Source of the DNA: Enterococcus pingfangensis | GTDB lineage: Bacteria > Bacillota > Bacilli > Lactobacillales > Enterococcaceae | Assembly: GCF_005405205.1 (NCBI RefSeq) | Contig: NZ_BJDP01000005.1 | Location: forward strand, 62,001 to 126,000 | Reading direction: 5' to 3' | Length of the DNA: 64,000 bases | Part shown: piece by piece, positions 53,261 through 62,990 of the stretch | Numbering within the stretch: the first letter of the stretch is position 1 | Layout of the letters: each line of letters starts with the position of its first letter | Position numbers and translations under genes: made by a program | Notes under the pieces: model-generated | What the model saw: the letters and a program-made list of their open reading frames with translations, nothing else | The model's database searches: none | What the model was told of the DNA's origin: nothing

Positions 53261-54515
53261 TTTGCTGCCCTCCATCTAAAAAGAAGATCGCTTGCAGACG
53301 AATTTTCTTTGCGACTTTTTGGACATCTTGCGGTGTCACAGCCGTCAAATGTCTCAGCCATTCTTCATCTGTTAGTTTACTTTGCGGCAGCCAGTGCGCC
53401 AAGTAAGTTGTCTCAATCGTATTTTGCATACTATCTAAACCAAGCAAGTAATGATTTTTTAACATCGCCTTCGTTTGTTGGAAAGCCAATTCGGTAAACT
53501 TGCCGGCTTGCAATTCAAGTAATTGTTCATTAATCAAGCGCAGCACTTTTTCGCGATTGTCGCCGTTGATACCTGTCTGTACTTGCAAATATCCACGGAA
53601 AGTATCTAGCGAACTAGACGTATAATAAGCCAATCCGGCTTTTTCCCGGACATTCATAAACAATTTCGAATGCGGGAAGCCGCCGAATAAACCGTTAAAA
53701 ACTAACAACGCAAAGCGATCCGGATCTTCATAGTAAACATCTGTGGCGTAAGCGAGATTCAATTTTCCTTGGATCACCGCTTCTTGCATTTGTTGTTCCC
53801 GAATCACATTATCTTGCGTCTGATAATAATAAATTTCCGGAGAATTTTCTTCCCGTTCAACAAATGGCAGTTGCTGGAACAAGTCTGCTATCTCTGCTTC
53901 GTTCACATCACCGATCACAAACAGATCAACTTGGTCTTGTGTGATCATCGCTTGGTAATAAGCTGCCAGACTCGCACTAGTCTCAGCTGCTAAAGCTGCT
54001 ACAGTACCAAAACTTGGCAACTTTTGTGCTTCATCCGTGAAATAAGTCTCTTTGATTTTTAAAGAAGCCAGTGTTTGTTTATCTTCTTGCAACGTTTCAA
54101 TATAGCTTTGCAGATTTTCTTTTTCTAATTGAAAAGTAGCCTCTTCAAATTTTCCATCCTGAATATTGGGATAAAACAGCACTTCTTTCAAGAAAGCCAG
54201 CGCCGCCGGTAAAAGTGTTGGATCGTCAACATATTTTCCATTAACGACGCCTAAGCCGATGTCTAGCCAGTGTAAATTTCCTTTGCGCCCAACGTTCAAG
54301 CCGAAACTGGCACCGTAAAGTTCTGCCAGTTGGCCGCTTAATTTGGTTTGGTCGGGGTAATGCAGCGAGTTTGTCTCCAATAGATTAGCCAACAATGCTC
54401 GTTTAGTCATGATCTCTTTAGTCAAACGGGTCGTAAAACGTCCGTAGATTTGAATCGTTTTATATTTTTTGGTCGGAATAACGTGCAGACGCACGCCTTT
54501 TTTTAGTTCGATCAT
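53253..54515 (-). CDS. M16-like peptidase homologue YfmF (probably inactive subunit)
   Basis: A 420-aa M16-fold protein without an HxxEH motif (the equivalent region reads LLANLLETNSLHYP), so it likely acts as the non-catalytic partner of YfmH. It starts MIELKKGVRLHVIP with GGAGATTTGTA upstream. First gene of the yfmF-yfmH-(rodZ-pgsA) string; an extended -10 promoter lies at 54632-54637. Confidence 0.88.
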   Translation of the reverse strand: MIELKKGVRLHVIPTKKYKTIQIYGRFTTRLTKEIMTKRALLANLLETNSLHYPDQTKLSGQLAELYGASFGLNVGRKGNLHWLDIGLGVVNGKYVDDPTLLPAALAFLKEVLFYPNIQDGKFEEATFQLEKENLQSYIETLQEDKQTLASLKIKETYFTDEAQKLPSFGTVAALAAETSASLAAYYQAMITQDQVDLFVIGDVNEAEIADLFQQLPFVEREENSPEIYYYQTQDNVIREQQMQEAVIQGKLNLAYATDVYYEDPDRFALLVFNGLFGGFPHSKLFMNVREKAGLAYYTSSSLDTFRGYLQVQTGINGDNREKVLRLINEQLLELQAGKFTELAFQQTKAMLKNHYLLGLDSMQNTIETTYLAHWLPQSKLTDEEWLRHLTAVTPQDVQKVAKKIRLQAIFFLDGGQQNG

Positions 54516-54631
54516 TACAAATCTCCTTATTAATAGATTTATTTTTGTACAGGATCAGCCAATTTTTTGCTAAAAAAGCTGATTCTTATTAAAAAATCTA
54601 AATGATATTTTTAGTCTTCATACTAAGCCTA

Positions 54632-54640
54632 ATTATAGCA
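54632..54640 (-). promoter_or_regulatory. yfmF promoter (extended -10)
   Basis: TGC-TATAAT on the minus strand (-10 at 54632-54637), no clear -35. Confidence 0.55.
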
Positions 54641-54690
54641 CAGGGATAGACTAAGAATCGCGATCAGCGCTAGCTGAGGATCGCTTTTAT

Positions 54691-54718
54691 TTCAAAATTT
54701 TTCTTCTTTCGCTATACT
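54691..54718 (+). promoter_or_regulatory. mscL promoter
   Basis: TTCAAA (54691-54696), 16-bp spacer, TATACT (54713-54718), 27 bp before the start codon. Confidence 0.6.
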
Positions 54719-54745
54719 GAAAATAAGAAAGAGAGGAGTGACAAG

Positions 54746-55186
54746 ATGTTTAAAGAATTTAAAGAGTTCTTGATGCGCGGCAACGTCATCGATCTTGCCG
54801 TTGGTGTAGTCATTGGGACTGCTTTTACCGCGATCGTAACAAATGTCGTCAATGGATTGATCACGCCGCTAGTTGGATTGATCGTTTCGTTATTCACTAA
54901 AGGAAAAGATTTGAACGAGGCAATGTCTGTCTTGGACTGGACACCGGTCAATGGTGTAACTTTTGCTTTTGGCGATGTTGTCAGCGCGTTGATCACCTTT
55001 ATTATCACGGGTTTTGTATTATTCTTGATCGTTAAAGCTGCGAATAAAGCCAGAGAAACCGCAGCTAAAAAAGAAGCGGTGGTTCCCGAAGTACAAATTC
55101 CGACAGCCGAAGATTATTTAGCGGATATTCGCGATCTTTTAGTTGAACAAAAAAAAGCTGCGCAAGCACCACGCGAAGACAAATAA
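54746..55186 (+). CDS. mscL: large-conductance mechanosensitive channel MscL
   Basis: Homopentameric channel opened by membrane tension, the emergency valve for osmotic downshock (146 aa). It has the N-terminal amphipathic helix and KEFLMRGNVIDLAVGVVIG, TM1 (about 15-45), a loop, TM2 (about 80-105) and a C-terminal bundle helix. GAGAGGAG precedes the ATG. Single-gene unit, convergent with veg, sharing a terminator. Confidence 0.97.
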   Translation: MFKEFKEFLMRGNVIDLAVGVVIGTAFTAIVTNVVNGLITPLVGLIVSLFTKGKDLNEAMSVLDWTPVNGVTFAFGDVVSALITFIITGFVLFLIVKAANKARETAAKKEAVVPEVQIPTAEDYLADIRDLLVEQKKAAQAPREDK

Positions 55187-55216
55187 AAACCATGGAGCAA
55201 CTGCTCCATGGTTTTT
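55185..55216. terminator. bidirectional terminator of mscL and veg
   Basis: AAAAACCATGGAGCA/TGCTCCATGGTTTTT with A and T runs on both sides. Confidence 0.92.
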
Positions 55217-55457
55217 AAATTGCTTCTAGAAATTCGATTTCTACTGTGCGAGTCAATACATCGGAATAGCTGTATGAAACACGTTCGAAAGAATTTTCCT
55301 CTTGATCCAAATCAACTACAAATACGGAAGGGTATGTCTCAGTTAAGATTCCTTTGCGTTGAGTTTGACGCTTGCGCCCTGTTTGAGCTACGAGCATGAT
55401 TGGCGCACCAATCCGATCTTCCAAATTTTTCTTGATAGACGCTAAAGTTGTTGGCAT
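55215..55457 (-). CDS. veg: Veg family protein
   Basis: An 80-aa protein of the Veg family (DUF1021), beginning MPTTLASIKKNLEDRIG. In Bacillus Veg stimulates biofilm formation through SinR, but SinR is not evident here, so its role in this organism is unknown. The start is set by GAGGTG upstream and family length; the frame extends 25 residues further. Single-gene unit. Confidence 0.93.
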   Translation of the reverse strand: MPTTLASIKKNLEDRIGAPIMLVAQTGRKRQTQRKGILTETYPSVFVVDLDQEENSFERVSYSYSDVLTRTVEIEFLEAI

Positions 55458-55566
55458 ACAGTTCACCTCAATATACATTATAGCACAATTCCAAAACTTT
55501 ACAATGTTATCATAAGATAAAAAGATTTGCAAACTTTTGTCTATCTAATCGAACACTCAATTCAAC

Positions 55567-56124
55567 TTATATTTTCGCAGCACTGAGTTTTTTCTTTAGT
55601 TTATTTTTCGCACGATTCAGCGCATTGTGAATCGCCTTTTCAGATTCATCTAATCGCTGTGCGATCATCCAAGGTTCTTCCCCTTTTAAATAATAATACA
55701 ACGAACGATTTTCTAAAGAAGAGAGCGCGACCTCGCCACTCAGCAACATCTCGCTGATATAAATGCTTTCTTCTACACACTCATGATAGTGGAACTGCTC
55801 GCTGAAAGTCTCCAAGCCAACTTTTTCAATTGACACGGCTTGTTGTTGCGCTAATCGTTTTTTGGCCTGCTGACGACGCAAAAGAGAACGAATCCGATTT
55901 TCAAAAATCATCTTATAATAAAGTCCAAACGTCGTTCCTTGTCCTTGACGATAACTGCGCAACGCATCGTTTAGCGCAATCCGCCCCTCTTGCAGCCAAT
56001 CATCAGACTCAAAATCACGAATCAGATAGCGCGACTGCATGCTGTAAACAATTGGCAAATACTGACTGAATATTTCTTCAAAAGCTACACCATCGATTTC
56101 TTCCAAACACGTTGTCTCTTTCAT
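55567..56124 (-). CDS. sigH: SigH/ComX-like RNA polymerase sigma factor
   Basis: A 185-aa alternative sigma-70 factor with region 2 (about 15-80, YLIRDFESDDWLQEGRIAL) and region 4 (about 130-180, ESEKAIHNALNRAKNKL). It lies at the end of gltX-cysE-cysS-mrnC-rlmB-yacP, the position of sigH in Bacillus. AGGAG lies 8 bases before the ATG. Bacillus SigH and streptococcal ComX control transition-phase and competence genes; the regulon here is unknown, and I found no obvious target box. Confidence 0.88.
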   Translation of the reverse strand: MKETTCLEEIDGVAFEEIFSQYLPIVYSMQSRYLIRDFESDDWLQEGRIALNDALRSYRQGQGTTFGLYYKMIFENRIRSLLRRQQAKKRLAQQQAVSIEKVGLETFSEQFHYHECVEESIYISEMLLSGEVALSSLENRSLYYYLKGEEPWMIAQRLDESEKAIHNALNRAKNKLKKKLSAAKI

Positions 56125-56190
56125 TTTCCACACTCCTCTCAACAAAAGCATACACGTTGAGAGGATGACCAGGGGAAAATACTCGCCGAT

Positions 56191-56718
56191 TTATTTTTTT
56201 CGGCTCAATTCGTCTAATTTTTGCGACAATTTTTGTAATTGTTCATTATCCCATGGAGAATTGCGGCGAAAATTTTGAAAATGCGTATCTTCAGTATCTC
56301 CAGCAATCAATGCTTCGGTTTGTTGGACCGTTTTGTACAATTCACGGGCAGATGTTCGAAGTGCCCCTTGAGAAAAAATGGTCCATTGTTCAGCCAAATC
56401 GCTAGTCGCTACTGTCACTTGTGTCAAGCGATCATTCAGCTCGCCGGCGATCCGCTCGATGTAACTATCGGCGGTCTCATCTTCTTTTGTAAAAACGACG
56501 GTCAGCTGATATTTTTTATAACTCTGCGTGATCCCTGGAACAAATTGCGCATCAAAAACAATAATCGTTTCTAAGCCCTGATACTTGGCAAAGTTAGACA
56601 GCCGAAATAACAGTGCTTCCCGTGCTTCTTCCAATCGATCTTGGTTTTTCAACGTGACCAATTCTGGCCAAGCACCGATCATATTGTATCCGTCAACAAT
56701 CAGTAACTGTTTTTTCAT
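56191..56718 (-). CDS. NYN-domain RNA-binding protein YacP (Rae1-like endoribonuclease)
   Basis: A 175-aa NYN (PIN-like) domain protein. The acidic nuclease residues are in IVDGYNMIG (near 7-15), DRLEEAREALL and TKEDETADSYIE, with TSDLAEQ further on. The Bacillus homologue Rae1 cuts mRNA in the ribosomal A site. Its start codon overlaps the stop codon of rlmB (TAATG), so translation is coupled. Confidence 0.9.
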   Translation of the reverse strand: MKKQLLIVDGYNMIGAWPELVTLKNQDRLEEAREALLFRLSNFAKYQGLETIIVFDAQFVPGITQSYKKYQLTVVFTKEDETADSYIERIAGELNDRLTQVTVATSDLAEQWTIFSQGALRTSARELYKTVQQTEALIAGDTEDTHFQNFRRNSPWDNEQLQKLSQKLDELSRKK

Positions 56719-57545
56719 TACAGTTCACTTCGCTTTCGGAAAACTTCATACATCAATAATCCCGCAGCCACACCCGCGTTCAAACTTTGGACATGTCCTG
56801 TCATGGGGATCGTCAGCATTTCATCGACTTCTTTTTTCAAGCCGGCACTCATGCCTTTTCCTTCATTGCCGATGATTAGAGCGATTGGTCCCGCCACTTT
56901 CCATTGACGATAATCGGTTCCTGCCATGTCCGTACCGAAGATCCAATAACCTGCCTCTTTTAATTGTTTGATACTTTGAGCTAAATTTGTCACTCGCGCA
57001 ATCGGTACATATTCTACCGCACCCGTCGACGCCTTCGTCACAACCGGCGTGATCCCGACTGATCGATGTTTCGGAATGATAACACCTGACACCCCGCTGG
57101 CATCTGCCGTTCGTAAAATCGACCCAAAATTATGGGGATCTTCTAAACTATCTAAAATAAGCAGAAAAGGCGCGTCTTCTGAAGAGGTTTTTGCTAATAG
57201 ATCTTCCAGCGTCAAATATTCATAAGGCGTGATCCCTAAAACGACGCCTTGATGAACACCGCCGTCACTCAAAGTGTCTAATTTTTGTTTTGGTACCCAT
57301 TTCACTGGGACCGCTTGTTCTTTCGCTAATTTTTTTAATAGATCGATTTTATCGCCATGCGCGTCTTCTTGTAAAAATAATTTATTTCCTCGACCCGCTT
57401 GCAGCGCCTCAACGCTGGCGTGATGACCGAAAGCAAAGTTATTTTCTTCTGCTTCAGCTGCCTCGACAGGTTCGTGCCGTTCTTTGGGACGTGTGTTTCT
57501 TTGCTTGCGCCGATCATTTTTTGGCCATTGTTTTTTATCCTTCAC
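56718..57545 (-). CDS. rlmB: 23S rRNA (guanosine-2'-O-)-methyltransferase RlmB
   Basis: SpoU/TrmH-type knotted methyltransferase of about 275 aa. A basic, low-complexity N-terminus (about 1-35) precedes the substrate-binding domain, and the SPOUT motifs are LDSLEDPHNFGSILRTA, LIIGNEGKGMS and IPMTGHVQSLNAGVAAG. Both candidate starts are GTG; I chose the second (57545), which has AGGTG 6 bases upstream, while 57554 gives three more residues. It overlaps mrnC. Confidence 0.92.
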   Translation of the reverse strand: MKDKKQWPKNDRRKQRNTRPKERHEPVEAAEAEENNFAFGHHASVEALQAGRGNKLFLQEDAHGDKIDLLKKLAKEQAVPVKWVPKQKLDTLSDGGVHQGVVLGITPYEYLTLEDLLAKTSSEDAPFLLILDSLEDPHNFGSILRTADASGVSGVIIPKHRSVGITPVVTKASTGAVEYVPIARVTNLAQSIKQLKEAGYWIFGTDMAGTDYRQWKVAGPIALIIGNEGKGMSAGLKKEVDEMLTIPMTGHVQSLNAGVAAGLLMYEVFRKRSEL

Positions 57546-57933
57546 TTGCTTCACCTGCTTTCTCTAAACACCATGTAATCAATTCTTCTAATCGTTCCTG
57601 CCGTTCCAATAAATGTAGATAACCCATCAACGCCTCGAATCCTGTCGACATTCGATACGTCATGATATCGGTATTTTTAGCAGAAGTATAACTTTTAGCA
57701 TTCCGCCCGCGACGATAGATCCCTTGCTCTTCTTCTGACAGCATATCATCAGCCAACATTTTTTGAATCAGTGTTGCTTGAGCTTTGGCTGAAACATAAT
57801 GAGTCGCTAAATGATGCAGTTTATTGGGCCGTGTCTGGCCTTTGCGAACGAGATGGTCTCGGACATACGTTTCATAAATCGCATCGCCCACATAAGCCAA
57901 TGCCAGTGCATTCAATTGTTTGTAATCTGTCAT
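57535..57933 (-). CDS. mrnC: Mini-ribonuclease III
   Basis: A 132-aa stand-alone RNase III catalytic domain without dsRBD; it matures 23S rRNA in Bacillus. The signature LALAYVGDAIYETYVRDHL holds the acidic residues. The ATG overlaps the cysS stop codon (TAATG). A TTG-started longer frame (15 bases) is less likely. Translationally coupled to cysS and rlmB. Confidence 0.93.
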   Translation of the reverse strand: MTDYKQLNALALAYVGDAIYETYVRDHLVRKGQTRPNKLHHLATHYVSAKAQATLIQKMLADDMLSEEEQGIYRRGRNAKSYTSAKNTDIMTYRMSTGFEALMGYLHLLERQERLEELITWCLEKAGEASEG

Positions 57934-59342
57934 TATGCTCGTCTCCAACGGACGCCTTGCGGGGTGTCCTCTAAAATAATTCCTTGTTCTTTTAATTGAT
58001 CACGAATCTCATCGCTGCGAGCGAAGTTTTTATCTTTGCGCGCTTGATTGCGTTCTTCGATCAATTGATCGATCTCTTCATCCAATAATCCCGCTGTTTG
58101 AAATTCGATTCCAAATACGGTCAGCATTTTTAGAAATTCATCCAGTGCAGTAGATAAAATCGCTGTGGAAACATGTACTTGTTCGCTATAGTGATTCAAC
58201 CATTTGGCAACTTCATAAACGACTGTGATCCCATTAGCCGCGTTAAAATCATCGTCCATCTCTTCAATAAAACGATTTTTTAAGTGCTGCAATTCTGCTG
58301 CTTTTTCTTGATCATCAGGTAATTCTGCTTCAGCGCCCGCTTGACGGAAATTCGCATTTTCAAAAGCTGTCCGCAATTTTTGAAGATTTGCTTGTGCGTC
58401 TTTCATCGTCGCCTGACTGTAGCGGATCGGACGGCGATATTGAGTTGTCGCCATGAAGAAACGTAACACTTGCGGATCGATCTCTTTGACTAGATCATGA
58501 ACCGTCACAAAGTTGCCTAGTGACTTGCTCATCTTCGCATCGTCCTCGCCAATTGTTACATAGCCGTTATGCATCCAATAATTAGCAAAACGTTGACCGG
58601 TCTTCGCTTCACTTTGCGCGATCTCATTTTCATGATGCGGAAACTCCAAGTCTTGACCGCCGCCATGAATATCGATCGTGTTGCCTAAATGTTTGGTCGC
58701 CATTACAGAACATTCAATATGCCAGCCTGGACGTCCTTCGCCCCAAGGAGATTCCCAATGGATCTCATCTGGTTTGGCGCTTTTCCATAAAGCAAAGTCT
58801 AACGGATCTTCTTTGATCGCTTGTTCAGCACCTGTCCGCTGGCTCGCGCCAACTTCTAATTCATCGATCGATTGGTCACTCAACTCACCATAATGCTCAA
58901 ATTTGCGCGTCCGATAATAGACGTCGCCTTCAGCTTCATACGCATAGCCTTTTTCAATCAAAACTTCGATGAAGGCGATAATATCTGGAATATGATTGAT
59001 CACTCGCGGGTGCAAGGTCGCAGGTTTCACATTCAATGCCGCCGTATCTTCTTCAAAAGCGGCGATAAAGCGATCCGCTACTTCAGGCGCAGTAATCGAT
59101 AATTCTTTGGCGGCTTTGATGATCTTGTCATCCACATCGGTAAAATTCGATACATAATTTACTTCGTATCCACGATACTCAAAGTAGCGGCGAATGACAT
59201 CAAATGCGATCGTGCTACGGGCATTGCCGATATGGATATAGTTATAAACTGTCGGTCCGCAGATGTACATTCGGACTTTATTCTCTTCAATTGGTTTAAA
59301 CAGTTCTTTTTCTCGTGTCAACGTATTGTGTATTTTAATCAT
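57933..59342 (-). CDS. cysS: cysteinyl-tRNA synthetase
   Basis: Class I synthetase, 469 aa. [14 protein letters not shown] holds the HIGH-type motif and a zinc-ligand Cys; the KMSKS motif is [10 protein letters not shown]. The C-terminal DALR-like region ends VRWRRA. GGAAAGAAGG precedes the ATG. It overlaps cysE by 8 bp and shares control by the cysteine T-box upstream of cysE. Confidence 0.97.
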   Translation of the reverse strand: MIKIHNTLTREKELFKPIEENKVRMYICGPTVYNYIHIGNARSTIAFDVIRRYFEYRGYEVNYVSNFTDVDDKIIKAAKELSITAPEVADRFIAAFEEDTAALNVKPATLHPRVINHIPDIIAFIEVLIEKGYAYEAEGDVYYRTRKFEHYGELSDQSIDELEVGASQRTGAEQAIKEDPLDFALWKSAKPDEIHWESPWGEGRPGWHIECSVMATKHLGNTIDIHGGGQDLEFPHHENEIAQSEAKTGQRFANYWMHNGYVTIGEDDAKMSKSLGNFVTVHDLVKEIDPQVLRFFMATTQYRRPIRYSQATMKDAQANLQKLRTAFENANFRQAGAEAELPDDQEKAAELQHLKNRFIEEMDDDFNAANGITVVYEVAKWLNHYSEQVHVSTAILSTALDEFLKMLTVFGIEFQTAGLLDEEIDQLIEERNQARKDKNFARSDEIRDQLKEQGIILEDTPQGVRWRRA

Positions 59343-59868
59343 GTTGAACCTTCTTTCCTTTTATTCTGACTACTTTTGCTGGTACTCCTACAGCAGTCGT
59401 CTCAGCTGGTACATTTTTTAAAACTACGGCTCCAGCACCGATCTTGGCTTTTTCACCAATTTCGACGGGACCTAAAATTTGGACATTAGCAGAAATAAAT
59501 GCGCCTTGCCGTACTGTGGGATGGCGTTTTCCCGTATCTTTTCCCGTTCCGCCCAATGTCACACCGTGAAACAAAACCACATCGCGTTCAATCTCCGCCG
59601 TTTCGCCGATTACTACACCCATGCCGTGATCGATAAAAACACCCGGGGCGATCTTAGCACCGGGATGGATCTCGATCCCCGTCAAACAGCGCCAAATCTG
59701 CGAGTGAATCCGTGCCAATAAAAAGCGCCGATGTCGATAAAGAAAATGCGAAAATTTATGAAAAAATAATGCATGGACTCCCGGATATGTAAGAACTACT
59801 TCTAAGCCTGACTTGACTGCCGGGTCATTTTTTTTCGCAGCTGTAATCGCTTCTTGCCACCAGTTCAT
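59335..59868 (-). CDS. cysE: serine O-acetyltransferase
   Basis: First step of cysteine synthesis from serine (177 aa). A short N-terminal helical domain precedes a left-handed beta helix with [17 protein letters not shown] (His of the active site) and HPTVRQGAF. It is the short Firmicutes form. GGAGTTGAAGTGA precedes the ATG. First gene behind the T-box, so uncharged tRNA-Cys should turn on both cysE and cysS. Confidence 0.96.
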   Translation of the reverse strand: MNWWQEAITAAKKNDPAVKSGLEVVLTYPGVHALFFHKFSHFLYRHRRFLLARIHSQIWRCLTGIEIHPGAKIAPGVFIDHGMGVVIGETAEIERDVVLFHGVTLGGTGKDTGKRHPTVRQGAFISANVQILGPVEIGEKAKIGAGAVVLKNVPAETTAVGVPAKVVRIKGKKVQHD

Positions 59869-59989
59869 TCACTTCAACTCCTTCACCTTCATTTTTTTTA
59901 ACTGTTGTCAGCTCTTCAAATGCTGACTTTGACAACTATTTTTTTGCGACATTTTTTATGTATTCTTGTTCATCAGACTTTTATTAGTG

Positions 59990-60027
59990 AAAAAAAAGCA
60001 TCTTTTGAGTTTCCTCAAAAGACGCTT
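59990..60027 (-). terminator. T-box terminator upstream of cysE
   Basis: AAGCGTCTTTTGAG/CTCAAAAGATGCTT (one G.U) with loop GAAA and then TTTTTTTT on the minus strand. Confidence 0.95.
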
Positions 60028-60205
60028 TTACGTGGTTCCACTTTTGTTTGCAGTTATGCCTTGAAACAGGTAACGTCTGTGAACCGTCCCCAGCTACATA
60101 TCGCCGAGACCACTCCGAGATGCATTTCGTAAGCGTTGATTTGACTGCTCTCACCACCCGCAGTCTCTCTGGAAAATCGCCGCTTGCTACTTCTTCTCTT
60201 CATCA
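59990..60205 (-). promoter_or_regulatory. cysteine T-box leader
   Basis: On the minus strand: stem I with distal GACTGC/GCAGTC arm and GGGTGGTGAGA loop, specifier TGC followed by A at 60122-60124 (Cys), the conserved T-box AAAGTGGAACCACG (60031-60044) and the terminator. No promoter fits between gltX and stem I, so the leader is probably part of the gltX transcript as in Bacillus. Confidence 0.93.
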
Positions 60206-60208
60206 TGT

Positions 60209-61666
60209 TTAGATTACTTGGTTTAAATGTGCTAAGGCTTTTTCTTTGCCTAATAATTCAACTGTTTCTGGTAATTCTGGTCCGTGCACCATACCGCTAA
60301 CCGCTACACGAATCGGCATCCAAAGATTTTTACCTTTTATGCCTGTCTCTTTTTGAACTGCTTTGATCGCTGCCAAGACACTTGCCGCGTCCACTGTTTC
60401 CAACGCTTCTAATTGTGCTTTAAATGCATTCAATACAGTTGAAACATCCTCGCCAGCTAAAACTTCTTTCGCTTCATCCGCTAAATCAAGTTGTTCTTGG
60501 AAGAACAAACTAGAAATTTCAGTGATTTCTGCTGTGTAGCTCATTTGCGGTTGATACAAGCTGACTACTCGTTTCACCCAAGCTTTGCGTTCGGGTGTCG
60601 GATTTTCTTCGACTTTACCAGCCTTGATCAAATAAGGCAAGCATAATTCTGTCAATTTATCCAAGTCCAGTGCTTTGATGTAATGGTTGTTCACCCATTC
60701 TAATTTCTTCTGATCAAACGCAGCCGGTGACTTGCTCAAACGTTCAGTATCAAAAATCTTGATCAATTCATCTTGCGGGAAGATCTCTTCTTCACCCACT
60801 GGCGACCAGCCAAGCAAAGCGATAAAATTGAACATTGCTTCTGGCAAATAGCCTAATTCACGGTATTGTTCGATGAATTGTAAAATACTTTCATCGCGTT
60901 TGCTTAATTTTTTACCGGTTTCAGTATTGATAATCAGCGTCATGTGCCCAAAAATCGGACGCGGCCAGCCAAATGCATCATAGATCATTAATTGTTTTGG
61001 TGTATTAGCGATATGATCATCGCCTCGCAGGACATGCGTGATCTTCATCAAATGATCATCTACAGCCACTGCAAAGTTGTAAGTCGGCATTCCATCACGT
61101 TTTTGGATGATGTAGTCGCCGCCGATATTATCAGATTCAAAACTGATCTCACCTTTGACCATGTCGTCAAAAGCAAAGCTAGTATTGCGAGGAACACGGA
61201 AACGAATAACTGATTCTAATCCTTGTGCTTCTTTTTCTGCTTGTTCTTCTGGTGTTAAGTTTGCACATTTTCCTGAGTAGTGAGGCATCTCGCCGCGCGC
61301 ACGTTGCGCTTCACGTTCAGCTTCCAACTCTTCAGATGTACAGTAGCACTTGTAAGCTAAGTTGCTGGCTAGTAATTGATCAACTAACGGTTGATAGATT
61401 TCACGCCGCTCTGATTGACGGTAAGGACCATAATCGCCAGGATTTTCTGGTGATTCATCCCAGTCGATCCCCAACCATGCTAAATTTTCCAGCTGGCTTT
61501 TTTCGCCGTCTTCAATATTTCTTTTTAAATCAGTGTCCTCGATTCGAATGATGAAATCTCCATCATTGTGGCGAGCAAATAAATAATTGAACAAAGCTGT
61601 TCGGGCGTTTCCGATGTGTAAGTGTCCGGTTGGACTTGGTGCGTAGCGCACACGAATTTTCGACAT
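60209..61666 (-). CDS. gltX: glutamyl-tRNA synthetase
   Basis: Class I synthetase, 485 aa. HIGH-type motif [13 protein letters not shown] (about 12-24) and KMSKS-type [10 protein letters not shown] (about 250). Being a low-GC Firmicute, it likely charges both tRNA-Glu and tRNA-Gln, followed by GatCAB. GGGAAAGAGGAAC precedes the ATG. Its transcript probably continues into the T-box and cysES. Confidence 0.97.
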   Translation of the reverse strand: MSKIRVRYAPSPTGHLHIGNARTALFNYLFARHNDGDFIIRIEDTDLKRNIEDGEKSQLENLAWLGIDWDESPENPGDYGPYRQSERREIYQPLVDQLLASNLAYKCYCTSEELEAEREAQRARGEMPHYSGKCANLTPEEQAEKEAQGLESVIRFRVPRNTSFAFDDMVKGEISFESDNIGGDYIIQKRDGMPTYNFAVAVDDHLMKITHVLRGDDHIANTPKQLMIYDAFGWPRPIFGHMTLIINTETGKKLSKRDESILQFIEQYRELGYLPEAMFNFIALLGWSPVGEEEIFPQDELIKIFDTERLSKSPAAFDQKKLEWVNNHYIKALDLDKLTELCLPYLIKAGKVEENPTPERKAWVKRVVSLYQPQMSYTAEITEISSLFFQEQLDLADEAKEVLAGEDVSTVLNAFKAQLEALETVDAASVLAAIKAVQKETGIKGKNLWMPIRVAVSGMVHGPELPETVELLGKEKALAHLNQVI

Positions 61667-61762
61667 ATATAGTTCCTCTTTCCCGCTTATTTAGCAAATC
61701 AAAATCATTTACTACTCAACCCAAATTGTACAATCAATCGACTGTTTAGTAAAGCTGCACCG

Positions 61763-62917
61763 CTATTTTGCTGCTTTTTCTTGCGTGTAATCCAATTTTT
61801 TATCCGGTGATTCATCTTTGATGTTGCGGCTTGAATGTGCTGGCTTGGCAAAAATCATTCGGCCGGCAGCCGTTTGCAAGGCGCTCGTCACGACAACTTC
61901 GATATGTTCGTTCATGTAATGCTGACCGTCTTCTACGACTACCATCGTGCCGTCATCCAAATAAGCGACCCCTTGTTGTCGTTCAGTTCCCGCTTTTACA
62001 ACTAAGACATTCATGTTCTCACCTGGGATCACGACTGGTTTCACAGCATTTGCCAGCGCATTGATATTCAACACAGCGACGTTTTGGAACTCTGAAACTT
62101 TATTCAAATTGTAATCGTTCGTCACAATGACACCATCTAATAGTTTAGCTAATTTGATCAACTTGCTATCAACTTCGCTGATGTCTTCAAAATCACCGTC
62201 ATACATCTCAACGACGATTCCTTCTTCTTTTTGCAACGCGTTCAAGATGTCTAACCCGCGACGGCCTCGGACACGTTTCAAACTGTCGCCAGAATCGGCA
62301 ATGTATTGCAATTCATACAAAACAAAATTAGGAATCATCAAGACTCCTTCTAAAAACCCGGTCTTCGCAATATCATAGATTCGACCATCGATAATGACGC
62401 TCGTGTCTAAAATTTTGTATTTATGAAAATGATCATCGGCTTTGCGTTCAAGCACTTCGCCTTCATTTGTTTCAGCTTTTTTATTGCGGCTGCTGAAAAA
62501 TTTCTTCAGTTCATCGATTCGTGTCGTACCCATCCGAAATCCCAAATAACCAAGCAGCAGCATAATCAAAATCGGCAGCGCGTTATTGATAAAAGGAATC
62601 GGAATCTGATAAAGCGGTGATGTTCCGATCAACCCTAAGGTCAAGCCTAAGATCGCACCGACCACTCCAAATAAAATATAAGTCAAGCTGAATTCATTTA
62701 ATTGTTTTTCAATTCTTTTCACACCAACAGAGATTGGTTCTACGATCGCCAAAGAAATAATATAAAAAATAATTGCACCGATTAGGCCATCCGTAAGTGA
62801 ATTATTCAGCCATATGTTGTCTGCATAGCCAATTGCTGTCCATGCCGCTGGTAAGAAAGTAATTCCTAAGCTGATCCCAACCAGTAACACGATTACTGTC
62901 AACACACGTTTTTGCAT
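61763..62917 (-). CDS. PIN/TRAM-domain membrane protein (YacL)
   Basis: A 384-aa protein with four N-terminal membrane segments (about 5-125), a PIN nuclease-like domain (about 165-285; DTSVIIDGRIYDIAKTGFLEG and DYNLNKV hold acidic residues) and a C-terminal TRAM domain (about 290-350). Molecular function unknown; conserved next to radA and gltX in Firmicutes. GGAGGG precedes the ATG; a frame extending 8 residues further is less likely. Confidence 0.92.
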   Translation of the reverse strand: MQKRVLTVIVLLVGISLGITFLPAAWTAIGYADNIWLNNSLTDGLIGAIIFYIISLAIVEPISVGVKRIEKQLNEFSLTYILFGVVGAILGLTLGLIGTSPLYQIPIPFINNALPILIMLLLGYLGFRMGTTRIDELKKFFSSRNKKAETNEGEVLERKADDHFHKYKILDTSVIIDGRIYDIAKTGFLEGVLMIPNFVLYELQYIADSGDSLKRVRGRRGLDILNALQKEEGIVVEMYDGDFEDISEVDSKLIKLAKLLDGVIVTNDYNLNKVSEFQNVAVLNINALANAVKPVVIPGENMNVLVVKAGTERQQGVAYLDDGTMVVVEDGQHYMNEHIEVVVTSALQTAAGRMIFAKPAHSSRNIKDESPDKKLDYTQEKAAK

Positions 62918-62958
62918 GCCATCCCTCCTAAATTCTATCAAACTATTTTTTTATAGGC

Positions 62959-62981
62959 GTGCCAGAAATCAACTCTGGCAC
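62959..62981. other. perfect hairpin between yacL and radA
   Basis: GTGCCAGA/TCTGGCAC with a 7-nt loop, no U run. Possibly an mRNA processing or stability structure. Confidence 0.5.
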
Positions 62982-62990
62982 TGCCGTTTA

